The notes: generated by a model not told the origin, from the sequence alone. A stretch of DNA of 64,000 bases from Apium graveolens (GCF_009905375.1 NC_133657.1:68940907-69004906); one strand, 5' to 3'. Counted from the stretch's first letter, positions 46,484 through 58,047 are shown. Numbers and translations: made by a program.

Positions 46484-46800
46484 AGACCGAGAGTCGGTCG
46501 GTGTAAGCTTATAAAAACCCGGAAGTATCCCGGAAGAGTTTATAATTGAGAACGTTAACTCTAGCGAGTAGTGTGGCGTGTATATATTTTAGACCGAAGA
46601 TCGGTCAGTAAAAATTGATGAAAACCTGAAAGTATTCCGGAGGTGCTTTATTTAAGAATATTAGCGCTATAGTAGAGCGTGATGTATATGTTATAAGACC
46701 GAGAGTCGGTCAGTTTTGTTTTTATAAAATAAAAACCCGGGAATCATTCCGGTGATATTTATAGGACGATTAAAGTCCATAGTAGTTACGTTGCAAAGGA
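46484..46800. repeat. Three ~106-bp tandem units with hairpins in LTR D
   Basis: Units start at 46484, 46591 and 46696. Each begins AGACCGA(G/A)(A)G(A)TCGGTC, a 6-bp stem GACCGA/TCGGTC, and then has AAAACC(C/T)GGAA-type sequence and a TTCCGG or TCCCGG motif. The spacing is 107 and 105 bp. Confidence 0.8.
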
Positions 46801-47520
46801 CTCAACGTCCACTTATGAAATATTAAATATCTTGAACTTTTATTAAAACGATTTCCAAAGATCGTATTCCCTCAACTATATTTTATTGTTCGAATATGAG
46901 AATTATTTAACTAATCATTTATTATAGGAGAAGTATTCTCCAACGCTTATTTATTTCAAACCCGGTTATATATTAAAGATTACTTTAAATTACGTAAACA
47001 TAAATTAGTTGAGGAATATTATTTTAAATATTCTTTTAAAATAAATTCATTCGAGGTTTAATTATTTAACGATTAATATTTAATTAATAATTATTTATCT
47101 AATGATTTATTATGATTTAAAAATCATATAGCCTAATTTAAAATACTTTCTATTTTTCGGAAAATCATTCGAATAATTTCAGATCATCGGAGAATATTAT
47201 CTCGACTTATTTTAAATATTTTGATTATAGTTTCAAAAGATACTCCCCCTTATGTAATAAATCTGTTGACAACGGTCAACTCACATCCTTAGTACTTCCT
47301 CCGAAAATTCTCAGAAGTACATATATATACATACAAATCAAAGTGTACCTATGAAAAAGCAATATGCTTGGGGAACAATATAAGTTCCAGATATATGATG
47401 GGATTCTTACAAGAACAAGGAGGGGTAGAATCCAGTACTTCGTGGACTGGGGAGACTACCAATTTACTACCACATGAGAAGGTATCTTATATACTGTTGA
47501 ATATGTGGAGTATGCGTACC

Positions 47521-47595
47521 TGAGAGGGATGGACGTAAAACTGTGTCTTGAGAGGGATAGACATGAAGTGTATACCTAAGAGGGATGAACACAGA
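47521..47595. repeat. Three ~29-bp tandem units in LTR D
   Basis: TGAGAGGGATGGAC, TGAGAGGGATAGAC and TAAGAGGGATGAAC occur at about 47521, 47549 and 47577. They sit next to the conserved GCGGCCAGGG block, as the ~30-bp triple repeats do in the LTRs of G. Confidence 0.75.
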
Positions 47596-48341
47596 AAAGG
47601 CCCGAATGCGGCCAGGGTGATAACCGATAATAAAAAGGGAATCGTCCTTCTACTAGTAGAAAAGGTTACTATTTCCGTAGTACGACTGATCATCGTATGC
47701 AGTGGCTCCAGTAAATGTCATATTCTTCCAATTGGAATTGTTATGCAATACCGTAACCCAAGCCTACGTGCTGGGTTTACCATTAAGGTATTCGTAGGAT
47801 AATAAGTCCACAAGAGAATTGTTTTTGAAAGAAGGTATGTATCACCGAGGAAAACTATTTTTGAATAAACATATTTATCATATATGGAATTATACTTGAA
47901 TTTCTCATACAGTCTTTTCATATTGTACATTATTATGGCTGAGCATTATTACTCACTATTGATTTCTTTAAATGTCACAACATAACAGATAACCAGTATA
48001 CCGGAGTGGGACTTATTCGCTTGCAGTCATGGGGAGAATCCCTGGCAGCTTTGTGTCAGGTGGTCCAGAGTATCAGATAGGTATAAGATATCAGTCGTAA
48101 TTATTATAACTTCATGTAGAGGTTACGAATAATTGTTTGAGATCCTATAATGTAAATTTGAGTTTTAATAACAGATGATACTTGTTGCACATCATTTCTA
48201 AGGCTATAACTTGTGAGCGTGTGAGATTGGGGGTCTATGATACGGAATTATCGAATTATTGAGTTAATGCAGGTTACACATGATTAAAGGATTGCGTGAC
48301 GACCCAGATTCCTGACCCCAGATTTGGGGGCGTTACAGAAA

Positions 48342-48353
48342 TGGTATCAGAGC
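48342..48353 (+). other. Primer-binding site of element D
   Basis: TGGTATCAGAGC, four bases after the LTR end at 48337. Confidence 0.93.
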
Positions 48354-51300
48354 ATTAAGTTATAGTACTTAGAGACGAGAGTGTTAGGATTCTGTCTAAG
48401 ATGTGATATTTCGTAAGAGCTCATATAGAGTTCATCATTGGACTACCGGATGTAGCCTCAATGTGTAGGTTAGATTAAAAGTATATTTGAGGTATTAAAG
48501 TGTGACTAATAGAACCATTAGAGATAATCTGAATGATGAGAAGAAAAATTATAATCATATATGATTTGGCAAGGATGTCGATGTAGAACTCGGAGCTGAG
48601 TCTCCGGGGCATTTAGGGTAAAGACGATATTACCAACACCATATGTAAATTTTGATAACACGGACCTTGTTACACGTAGTTATTTATAGGTTTCCCATAA
48701 ATGGGCATCACATGTGAGAACCATAAAGTCTAACTATTATACAGTTGAGGTTATTGACCCAAACTAGTTGAAGGTGTCATTTTACCAAGGAGGATGTGAA
48801 TATCGTATTAATCACGATTTCACCAGAGATAGTGTCCAATATACCCTTAAGGATATTTTCTATTAAGGAAGATTTGAATGTAATATAAGAATGTTATCAT
48901 AAGACGACTACACTACATGATATTATTAGTGTGCTTAACATGTAAGGTTATGGTGGTTTAGCTCAGAGATCGAGAGCATCGAGAATTGATGGCATGTCTA
49001 CAATTGAATGGCGTAAGATTACAACGAGCGATAGTTCGATCTTAGAACCTTCTAAAAGAATAGACCAATGAGTCTAGAGCAGAATTCTTTGGTAGAAATG
49101 ATGTCGGATACTACGTATATATACTCGTAGACCTCTAATATATACAGTAATGTATGTTCACTTACACACACATGCCACTGAACTTATGGACTGCATTGAG
49201 ATCCCCATGAGATCTCTTTGATCTGTTCCCAGGGGGAACTGACCACTTGTAGTTAGTAACGGATGCATGTAGTAGGCCCCTATCCGCTTAGCAGATGCTT
49301 TTGGAATAATTATGAGTAAGGTCTTCGAGTTAAAATACCGGAATGACAAATATACTTGTGAAAATCAAGTTAGTAAGTGACTTTAAAATGATGATTGATG
49401 GAGACACTAGTAGAAACATGAAATTGCAAAAATGAAGAGATGGGATCATCCTCATCCTCAGATGGATGATGACGATGGTTAGGATAATCAGTGAATTGGT
49501 TTGGCATCTACTCACCGTCACACTACTCCCTCCAAACTATTGATCATTCGTATTGCCTTGATAAGTCATATCAGGCAATACTTTTCGTTCCCTACTTTGA
49601 ACTTCTGATATGACCGTCTTGAATAGTCTTTCTCCGTATCAGGACTTGTTCAATTCTTTTAGTTGATCAATGAACTTACATTCATATATTATGATCTTGT
49701 TGTCCGGCTCAGAGCTAATTATACTTTATTTCAATTATCAAAGGATTTTTTTTCTCCTCAATTCATTGACGAATATTCATAATGGATATCTTCATTTGAT
49801 TCTTCTTTCATACTTACTCTTCTCAGTCGAGATTATAAATATTTAACAAATTGTTAAAAACATGGATGATCTAGTATCCATAGATTACTCGGGAATCCTT
49901 TTCTTCTAATCGGGATGAAATTGTATATTGAACTTTGAAATCATAGTAAGGGTATCAATTTGATATTGGTATTCCGAATTCTTTTGAAAATCTGATAAAG
50001 TATGTGAACGAGGACACCTCTGAGTGTATCCTTTTATTGGTAAGAAATATTTGATAAGAGGCTATCGATTGTTCCGAGGCCAAGACCACTCGATTCAGAG
50101 TTATAATTATCTTTCTTGGCCCAAATTTGAAAACTCTTTATTTCAAAATCATCATCCAGGTAGCCACAATTCTTTAGTGGTTACAATATTGAGATTTTTT
50201 TTTCAAACAAACTGAAATATGCTTAGTTGCATATGTTTTCATGAACGGCTAGTTAATGTCCTAACTAGTCGAAATTTTAATTAATACGATGGAAACCTAG
50301 CTAATCGTCCTAGCTAGTTACTATGTGCCAAACCAATTGAGCTGGCCATTTTCTTATCTGGTTGATAATATTGCTTGATATGGACTAGTTATTATTTTTC
50401 TAGTTCCACTTCCAATCAAATTTTTATTATTTCATAGTGCATTATATATACAAAATTTAATTGTTGATGAAATTTTCAAAGAATAATTTAATTGAGACCT
50501 AACTAGGTCTCCCACTCAAACGAGAATTCATATTCAGTTTTATGAAATATTTTGTTCATGAAATGTTATATTCTTTCATTTATATAATGAATATCCAATT
50601 AAAATTATAAAGTGATTGAAGGACAATATACTTCCTTATTTGTTAATCATTGAATAAAATTCCTTCTTTCGAAATAGCATCTCTTAGAAACCTCAATGGT
50701 TAACCTTTGGTTGAGGATGTTATTTGATATTTCTTTCATTATTCAAAAAGAGAAGTATTCTTTCAATGGGAAAATCTTACAAGTATCATTCGTATGATGT
50801 TATTATTCAGCAATCATTGCTTTCAATAGATATTCTCTATAATATCACAATACAAAATTCTAAGGACATGGAAGGATAATCCTTGTTGTATTCTTTCTTC
50901 CAAGTTATAAATCTTTTGAGTGTTGCGACTCTTTTATCCAGAGCTCATTATTAATTCAGATGTTAGATTTTGAAATCTTGTTAAGATTGTCTAAATTTCA
51001 CTCATATCATGAAAATTATTTTTTCAAGGCTAATTGCCTTCCAAACAAAGAGAGGTATAGTTGAGAACCGATTGTTGAATATGAGATTGAAGACTCAGTG
51101 CTAAGATGGTGCAATCGGAGCATCGTGATGAGTAAGTTGTTTTAAAAAGAAAATACCATATTTAGTTATTATCATAAGGATCTTTAACATGGTTATAGAA
51201 GGACGATAACATAGATACCAACATGATTAGTGAGGTACGCTTTTGTGAAATACTATCGGGATAAGTACTAATGAATTTGGAAAAGACCGAGCATGTATGA

Positions 51301-51440
51301 ATTTGAGGAATATAATTTTGTGTGATGTATAATGATATGTCTATGCGACTTAAGGACCGTGACATAAGGCGTCCTAATAATGATCTAGAATAATCGCGAT
51401 AAGGTTCGCACTAAAAGGGACAAAGAGTTTACTTATGAGG
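48354..51440 (+). other. Unrecognised interior of element D
   Basis: By position this should hold gag, protease and RT, but I find no reliable motif or long frame. At 50220-50530 there are CTAG-rich, partly palindromic segments (for example GAGACCTAACTAGGTCTC at about 50492-50509). It is either strongly decayed or has been replaced by other DNA. Confidence 0.45.
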
Positions 51441-51962
51441 AAATTTTGGAATTTTTTTTCTTACACTGAACACGAGATAGAGGCTATAGTCCAATTGATC
51501 AAAAGCTATGATTGAGAAATCTATTATCAACAAGGAAAGGCCAATGTGGTGGCCGACACTTTAAGTAGGAAAAGATATATTGAGGATGACAAATCTCAGA
51601 ATAACTGATGAGAAGGATCGCATGAAAAGAACCCTTTATTACTGAACAAGAAGACTTAAAGATTCCTAAAAACGTAAAAGGATATTAGTCATGACTGAAT
51701 ATGAAAAGGGATGTCATTGAATAGGTAAGTAAGTATTCGACATGGCTAAAAATGAAAACGGAAAGGCGAGGATTAAAATTTTGGCGATTACGACTTGTAG
51801 ATGACCCAAATGGGAGTAAGAGTTAATTATAATAAATTTTGAAGGAGGATTATCAAGAACCAAGTTAGCCGTCGTGCTATTTGAGGATTTTGAGTGATAG
51901 ATTAAATAAGACCGCTTATTTTATTATGCAAACGATAGATGTCCACTCTTTAAAATTGTTAT
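51440..51962 (+). pseudogene. RNase H end and integrase fragment of element D
   Basis: Plus-strand patches include TEHEIEAIVQLIKSYD, then EIYYQQGKANVVADTLSRKR at about 51510-51570, matching the gypsy RNase H end. Near 51900-51945 there is an integrase core patch DRLNKTAYFI (family pattern VDRLTKSAHF). The two are only about 340 bp apart, so most of the N-terminal integrase is deleted. The fragment ends at LTR E. Confidence 0.7.
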
Positions 51963-52516
51963 TGTCACACCCCCAACTTAACAATACATAATACATAACT
52001 ATTACAATATTTAAAAGAAAGTAAATATAACTGAATCCAAGATCTTACAGTTTAGGGTTTGGAACATCCCAACACTACCATCTATTACAACTGGTTTTAA
52101 TATCGAGTCCTCACACAAAACTATCTCTTATACTACCTGAGCATGGACATACGCATCGGTATCACAAGTCTTACGTGCGGTCTGCTTGAATCTAACCATA
52201 GCTGTTAGCTGTAATATCAGGGTTAAAGCAAATAGTGAGCCAAATGCTCAACAAGTACTAAACAATACGATACAAAACATAAATCGAGATATAAATTAGA
52301 GTACGACAATGTGAAAAAATAACTGATAATAATCGGAGATGAACTTTTAGGTGATGGCATCATTTGCTTGTATCAAAACATTTTCAAAATCATATCTTAA
52401 TCAAAAACCATTTTGTGACGCTACGGATTACAGCCGGTGATCAGCCGCGAAGTAATCCCGAACCTCGCTGGGTTCTAAAACATTAATGGGATCCCTAGGC
52501 AACTTTTAAGCCTATA
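51963..52516 (-). repeat. Element E: partial gypsy-type LTR
   Basis: It starts TGTCACACCCCCAACTT, the same kind of edge as element G in plus coordinates, so it is probably in minus orientation. GTTAT at 51958-51962 would be its left TSD. It is cut at 52517 by the LTR of F, and the rest is outside the window. No gene is seen. Confidence 0.6.
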
Positions 52517-53893
52517 TGTTAGGTCCCAATTTGTTTGTAGAAGGGGGGTTGAATGCAAACAATACCGTTTAATCGAATAAAATGCGGAATAAAATTGTGA
52601 AACAAAATTCAAGTTAAATAAAACTTTTATTAAACTTGAAAGGTGTTACAACTACGGTATCGGTTACAAGGGATTAATCTCAAATCAATTATTACAAATC
52701 TAGAATAAATTCGACATGAACTTTTTCTATTTTTGTAATTAAAAGATCAAATGCTAAATGCGATTTGAGATTAAGTTCTAGGGATTTTAATCCGCTAGAT
52801 TGATACACAAGAACAAGATAAATATTTCTAGTTGATTGGATTTAACTTTACAATCTAGAAATTTAATCTTGAAGAAAAGCAGATGAAAAATAAAATGTTG
52901 TGCCTTTGTTTTCTGCTTCTTTTTCTCTTGTGTGTTCTGTTTTCTGTTAGATTGGATTCTGTAAGTGTGTTGATCAATAAAAGTCTTCTGCTTCTTTTAT
53001 CAAACACCGAACTGAAAAATGTACTGGCATGACAATCTCTTTGGCCAGCAAGACTTTCGGTATGACAATATTTACAACTAGCAAGACAATCAAAATGAAC
53101 TAGCAAGACTTTCGGTATGACTATTGATTGTCATACCGATTGTCATATTAGTTCAAATAAATTGTCTTGCTGAATTAATAACAGATTTTAATCTAAACAG
53201 AAATTCTAATAAGACAATTAAATGTATTGGCATGACTTTCGGTATGACTATCAATTGTCATACCGATTGTCATACTAGTTCAAATGAATTGTCTTGTTTT
53301 GAATTTAAGCAGATTTTAAACCAATTAAAATCTTATAAATCCTCAATATTAATTCTAAATTAATTAATCAATTTAATTCAATTAATCAATAAATTAATCT
53401 TTGCAGATATAATTTATTTTCTTAATTAAATTATATGACTTAATTAATTAATAGAGAATTAATACTAACCCTGAGCAGCATCCACTCTTCTGACAATCTT
53501 CTGAAAATCACTGAGACTTATGAATCAATTCCGCCACTTCAATGCTGACACTCGATGTACTGTCTGGTTCATGAGTGACTAACTTCCGTGACGTTTCTTC
53601 ATGTCTTGACTTTGATACTCTGATTAAATCCTTGTAATAAATGATACCCTGACGAGATCTCTGTCACTTGATTAAATCCACGATCTTGATTTATATCACT
53701 GAGGCATGATCAAATTCTTGAACTTCTTCCAGTGAATCTTCAAGTCTACAGATGAACAATGTTTCTTTATCCTTTGACAGATGTTACTTTGTGAGATCTC
53801 TCTGATGATAGATCTACTATTTACTTATTACATTCTTATTTGAGTTGAGTTAAATACTCGAATAAACGAATAGGCTATGACATATGCCTTTCA
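52517..53893 (-). repeat. 3' LTR of element F
   Basis: It begins TGTTAGGTCCC with AGAAGGGGGGTTGAATGC close by, and ends GCCTTTCA just before the polypurine tract (1377 bp). GGTATGAC / GCAAGAC motifs in both orientations cluster at 53022-53296. A weak TATA-like GATAAAAG on the minus strand is at 52994-53001, downstream of the array. CTATA at 52512-52516 would be its TSD. Confidence 0.88.
53022..53296. promoter_or_regulatory. GGTATGAC-type motif array in the LTR of F
   Basis: Repeats include TTTCGGTATGAC (three times), GATTGTCATACC and CCGATTGTCATA, and GCAAGAC / GTCTTGC, several arranged as inverted pairs (for example 53114-53150 and 53242-53275). The same motif family recurs only at 58048-58359 in this window. 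Confidence 0.65.
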
Positions 53894-53905
53894 ATCTCCC
53901 CCTAT
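53894..53905 (-). other. Polypurine tract of element F
   Basis: The minus strand reads ATAGGGGGAGAT and abuts the 3' LTR at 53893. Confidence 0.88.
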
Positions 53906-54154
53906 TTGCTTGTTAGACAATAACAACAAATACCTAGAGGATAACTCAACTAACAAATAAGAAAAAATATAAACAGTAATGCAAAGTAAATAGCAGAAAA
54001 GTTCTGGATTATATTTAACATTTTCCAGATTCCAAATGAAATTTACAAGTGAATACAAGATAGATGTTCCTCTAGCCTGAACATATAACTACATTAGACT
54101 ATCTTGATTCATAAAGCTCTAATCATATTACATTGAGTTTTGAGCTAATTGACT

Positions 54155-57100
54155 TCAGTTGTCTTCTCTTCTGACTTCACCTTCTTCTAAATCTTGAAGC
54201 AATTCCTTGTCAAAGACACGATCCTTTTCTGAAGTGAAGCTTGCTGGTCTGACTGGTTGAACTCCAACTGACTTCTGCTTATTCTTGATCTGATTGTACC
54301 TTTTAATATTCTTCTCACAATAAGCTTGAATCAAATCAGCAGCTTGAGTCTTCAACATGGATGAATATCCAGCAGTTCTTAAATGATGTTCCATCCAGAC
54401 CAGATGCTTAGCTGAGTAGTCTTTAAGAGATTGTACATCTAGCTGACATATTTGAAGACAATCAGACTTAAAGAATCTCACCTGATGAGGATTGTTGACC
54501 ACTTGAGGACTAGCCCTGCTGGCAAACTCTTTAAGCCTTTCTCGAAGAACTTCATTCAATTCTGAGCTTCTTTTTACCTTGTTGAGAAGAACCCAACTCT
54601 CTGACAAAGAACGATTCTCGAACAGATGAAGTGACACCTTGAAAGATCCTTCACTCTGACAATATACAAAAATGCTCATCTCATTTAGGGATCTATCAAA
54701 AGCAGCTGTGATCCTTGAGACTTCAGTCTTGATAGCATTCATGTACATGTCATTGTTAGGATTTGAGATTTCCAGCTTGTCAAGAAGATGTAGGAACTGC
54801 CTATCATTGTTAGTGCTCAGCTGAGGCATATCAAGTACTCTCCTAGCTTCATCCCATTTTTCACCAATCTTCAGTCTGACATCTCTTCTCCTTTCTTGAG
54901 CCTTAATGTCATGAAGACGTTGCTTTTGAAGAGTTTCTGTTCTTTGAATGTCTTTCCTCATGTCAATGATCTGAGAGACCTTCTTGAGTTTAGCTTCTTT
55001 TCTTTTCATCTCTGACTGCTCCTTCTGAAATTCTTTCTCAAACAGAGGATCCACTTGAGCTTCTTCTTCCCATTCTCCAAAATCACTTTCCTCTTCAGCT
55101 TCAAATAAACCATCTTTATCTTCCTGAACTGGTTCAGTGGGAATGTCAAAAATATCAAAGTCATCCTGTTCTCCACTGTAGTAGACATCATCAGCCTTTC
55201 CTTTGTCTCCAGCAGAGGTATCTTTTTCCTTCCCTTTGGCACTACTCCCTTTCTTCTCCCCCTTAGTTGAGGGATCCTCTTTTGACCTTCCTTTGGAACC
55301 TCCATCACCTCCAGAGCCTGATCCTCCACCAGACGGTCCTTCAAAATAAGCTCTTTGTTCTTCATTAGGGCAATGAGAATTCTTGATCATGAAATATAGG
55401 TGCTTCATCCCTTCATTGAGATGTTCCATGCCCGTCTCTATCTTTAGAAATCTTGAGGAGTCCAGTGAATGATTCATCTCAACGAGGTCTTCAAGAGAAG
55501 TCATTCTTGTATGTAGAGAGTAGAAATTAGATATGTCATCAGCTGATAAAGTTGGAGTGTCCTGAATGGAATTGAGCTTTGGTATTACAGTGGTCTTGAG
55601 ATCTGAGATGTCATTCCTGATGATTGCCAGCTGATTGTTGACAGAGGTGGAAGAAGAAGACTGTTCAACCACTTGTGCTTTGAATGCTTGAGCTTCAGCT
55701 TGGCTTTTAGCAAGTTCTTCTTTTAGAGCAGCAATTTGAGCTAACAGGTTTTGAGTATCTGTGTCTGTGTGTGCTCTCACCTGAATTTCACTCGTGTTTG
55801 GTTCACTCACGTCACGTGCTTGTGTTTCTCTCAATATAATTGCTCGTGAGGAGTCTTCCTGTTGCTGTTCTTCTGTACCTGTAGTTAAAATCACCCTAGC
55901 CTCTTCAAGAGAGGTCAGTGGTGGTGCAATGGGAATTCGCGAGTCCCGATCCTCAGTCAATTCCATCAAATCTTTTGAAATAGATGTCTGAATTTCTTCA
56001 GGGATAGATTGACCGAGTTGCCCTCCACTTTCTCCAGATAAATCTGCGAGTGGAGAATCCCATAAGGGAGCCAGAGGTGTTGGATCTGGGAGGGGAGAAA
56101 ATGACTCTATTAAAGATGGCGGAGAGTCAGATTTTCCCTCTGAAGCATGTGACTGCTCTTCTGCCGTAACTATGGCAGGCACTGTAACCGACTCTACGTG
56201 CACTCCTCGTTCTGTGTCCTGAGTATGATCTAGGGAAGTGTATGGTTCCATTGTGAGTAATGGAATTGTGCTTGACTCAGTACAAGATGCCATGGCCCTA
56301 TGGCGAATTTCAATAGATGCATCCTGTTGAGAGAATGCCTCTAGTAACTGTTCATTGGCCATTTCAAAGTCCATGTCCTGTTGGGAGGACAAGGATGGGC
56401 TTTCAGATGCCTCAGTATATGTTCTTCTTTTCTTAGGAGGAGGCAGAGCTGAGGGTTCACTCATATTTAACAATGCACTACTTCCTAGTAATCTTCTGGG
56501 TAACATTTTAGACAGTGGGGGAGAGGTTGAGATAGAATATGACTCTGTGTTTGGCTCTATGACCTGGGATTGAAGCTGTGGTTCTACAACTTCATGGTCA
56601 GCCCTATCAACCACTGGGGGTCTTTCAACAGAAGTAGGAAGGGAGTGAGAGTGAGGAATTACTACCTGTAATGGAAGAGCATCTGATGTTGGAGGAGCCT
56701 GGGTGGCTTGAACCACTGGAGGTTGAGGTTGCTGTTCATGACCGGGAAGATTGAAAATAGGTAAAGGAATATAAGTGGCCATGAAAGCAGATACAAGTAC
56801 TGGAACTTGCATGAATTTGAAGGTTGTGTCTTGGCGAGTGTAAATCTTTTTGCTAACTGGAGGGGGTTCGGTTACTGCAGAGTTAGCAAAAAGGGCTTTG
56901 TGTTCAGGTGTGAGAAGATGATCTGCTATAAGCATGAGAAAACGAGCATAGTAACATGATACCCTACGATTTGTAGAATGATCACGTAAAGCAGAAGTTA
57001 GACGTCTCAAGAGAATGGGAAAAAGTAGTTTGCCAAAATTGATCCTTTGATTGAAAACAACCGCAAGACCAATATACTGCAGAGTGGAAGTGATGTTATG

Positions 57101-57556
57101 AAAATTGGATTTTGTGCAGTTGGCAAACACTTTGGAAAGTGTATCGAAGAAAATATCCCATTCAGACACCAAATTGGATTTAGAAAGTTTGGTTAAATTG
57201 ATCACCCCCTGATAGTGAATAGCATGGAAAAAGTTTGTGATTTCATTTTCAGAGGGTAAATTACAGAAATTGTCCAATGGAAAATTTAACGCCTGATTAA
57301 TGACTGATTCATCAACTACATACTGTGTGTTTGCCACGGTGAATGAAAAAGATTTTGAATCATCGGCCACAGTAGATGTTGTGCAAATCAGTCTAAGAAG
57401 ATCGACATTTAAAATCACATTTGATTTTATAGCAGAGCTAACAATCGAATGGTCATTTAAAAATCTAATCCAAGGCTTAAATTTTTCAACATCACATTTT
57501 TCCGGATTAAAATAACCAATCTGATTATGCGCGACAATTTGGAAATTGAGAGCCAT
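54155..57556 (-). CDS. Third ORF of element F, 1133 codons, intact, function unknown (env-like position)
   Basis: The ORF lies between RNase H and the 3' LTR, on the coding strand of the element, where SIRE/Maximus elements have an extra ORF. The ATG has a good context (A at -3, G at +4). Visible layout: a folded-looking N-terminal part (about residues 1-265, starting MALNFQIVAHNQIGYF), a long Pro/Ser/Glu-rich linker (270-590), a coiled coil (about 595-630, QIAALKEELAKSQAEAQAFK), a Gly/Ser/Lys-rich patch (about 740-785), an acidic stretch, a highly charged helix (about 825-880) and a basic C-terminal domain. I see no signal peptide and no clear membrane span, so a true envelope role is doubtful. 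A TATA box and hairpin array lie upstream. An open frame this long suggests recent function. Confidence 0.85.
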   Translation of the reverse strand: MALNFQIVAHNQIGYFNPEKCDVEKFKPWIRFLNDHSIVSSAIKSNVILNVDLLRLICTTSTVADDSKSFSFTVANTQYVVDESVINQALNFPLDNFCNLPSENEITNFFHAIHYQGVINLTKLSKSNLVSEWDIFFDTLSKVFANCTKSNFHNITSTLQYIGLAVVFNQRINFGKLLFPILLRRLTSALRDHSTNRRVSCYYARFLMLIADHLLTPEHKALFANSAVTEPPPVSKKIYTRQDTTFKFMQVPVLVSAFMATYIPLPIFNLPGHEQQPQPPVVQATQAPPTSDALPLQVVIPHSHSLPTSVERPPVVDRADHEVVEPQLQSQVIEPNTESYSISTSPPLSKMLPRRLLGSSALLNMSEPSALPPPKKRRTYTEASESPSLSSQQDMDFEMANEQLLEAFSQQDASIEIRHRAMASCTESSTIPLLTMEPYTSLDHTQDTERGVHVESVTVPAIVTAEEQSHASEGKSDSPPSLIESFSPLPDPTPLAPLWDSPLADLSGESGGQLGQSIPEEIQTSISKDLMELTEDRDSRIPIAPPLTSLEEARVILTTGTEEQQQEDSSRAIILRETQARDVSEPNTSEIQVRAHTDTDTQNLLAQIAALKEELAKSQAEAQAFKAQVVEQSSSSTSVNNQLAIIRNDISDLKTTVIPKLNSIQDTPTLSADDISNFYSLHTRMTSLEDLVEMNHSLDSSRFLKIETGMEHLNEGMKHLYFMIKNSHCPNEEQRAYFEGPSGGGSGSGGDGGSKGRSKEDPSTKGEKKGSSAKGKEKDTSAGDKGKADDVYYSGEQDDFDIFDIPTEPVQEDKDGLFEAEEESDFGEWEEEAQVDPLFEKEFQKEQSEMKRKEAKLKKVSQIIDMRKDIQRTETLQKQRLHDIKAQERRRDVRLKIGEKWDEARRVLDMPQLSTNNDRQFLHLLDKLEISNPNNDMYMNAIKTEVSRITAAFDRSLNEMSIFVYCQSEGSFKVSLHLFENRSLSESWVLLNKVKRSSELNEVLRERLKEFASRASPQVVNNPHQVRFFKSDCLQICQLDVQSLKDYSAKHLVWMEHHLRTAGYSSMLKTQAADLIQAYCEKNIKRYNQIKNKQKSVGVQPVRPASFTSEKDRVFDKELLQDLEEGEVRREDN

Positions 57557-57837
57557 TTAAAATAATAATAAGACACACACTTTCAGAATTTTAAGAATAA
57601 TATTAAGAAAATTCGAATTAATTAAATTAATTCAATAATTCGAATTAAATTAATTATAATCGAAAAATTTAGACATGAATGTATCTAGTTAAAATCCTTA
57701 ACTCACAAACCCAGATTAAACAAGCCAAAAGACACAACTCAGAAATTAAAATAAAAATAAAAATGTTCAAAATCAACAAACACAAATTGAATTTGAAGGG
57801 GCAAACTGATTAAAAAAAATTTTGAAAATTTTGACAG

Positions 57838-57880
57838 CACTCCTGTATGTATATATATGTAAGTATATATCACAGGAGTG
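57838..57880. repeat. Inverted repeat in the 5' region of the third ORF of F
   Basis: The arms CACTCCTGT (57838-57846) and ACAGGAGTG (57872-57880) are perfectly complementary around a TATATA-rich centre, about 285 bp upstream of the ORF start. It could form a hairpin in a leader RNA. Confidence 0.8.
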
Positions 57881-58034
57881 AAGATTCAGTTTGCTGAGTA
57901 AAAACTCGAGCAAGGAAAGAAGCAGTTCGTTTGTTTTAGTTCGAAGAGAGAGAAGAGAGAAAATGAAGAAAACTGTTCGACTTATGAAAATAAATGAACT
58001 GTTGAAATGGTTTTAAAAAAAAACAAACAAACGC

Positions 58035-58041
58035 CTTTATA
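58035..58041 (-). promoter_or_regulatory. TATA box for the third ORF of F
   Basis: The minus strand reads TAATATAAAGGCG. It lies immediately downstream (on the minus strand) of the hairpin array at 58048-58359 and about 480 bp upstream of the ORF ATG. The intervening leader includes a CTCTCTTCTCTCTCTTCG pyrimidine patch near 57945-57962. Predicted only. Confidence 0.5.
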
Positions 58042-58047
58042 TTACAG

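Larger units (their letters stand above)
44130..48337 (+). repeat. 5' LTR of element D
   Basis: It is 4208 bp, starts TGTAAGAACCC and ends GGGGGCGTTACA. It is a distant relative of the G LTR: both carry a GCGGCCAGGGTGATAACC block (47608-47625 here; the reverse complement is at about 11425-11440 in G), with three short tandem units beside it. It also has three ~106-bp tandem units (46484-46800). No gene is supported inside. Confidence 0.85.
44130..51962 (+). mobile_element. Element D: Ty3/gypsy element, 5' LTR and decayed interior
   Basis: A 4.2-kb LTR followed by a Met-tRNA primer-binding site in the same form as element G (CGTTACAGAAATGGTATC). The interior holds a plus-strand RNase H/integrase relic at 51440-51960. 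It is interrupted at 51963 by LTR E. The 3' LTR is not in the window. Confidence 0.82.

Noticed and set aside
44130..48337. Treating the 4.2-kb stretch as a unique intergenic region
   Set aside because: It has a TG...CA edge, is followed by a Met-tRNA primer-binding site, and shares a block with the LTRs of G, so it is an LTR.
54155..57556. Calling the third ORF of F an envelope protein
   Set aside because: Only its position supports this. I see no signal peptide, membrane anchor or glycoprotein-like cysteine pattern, so I left the function open.
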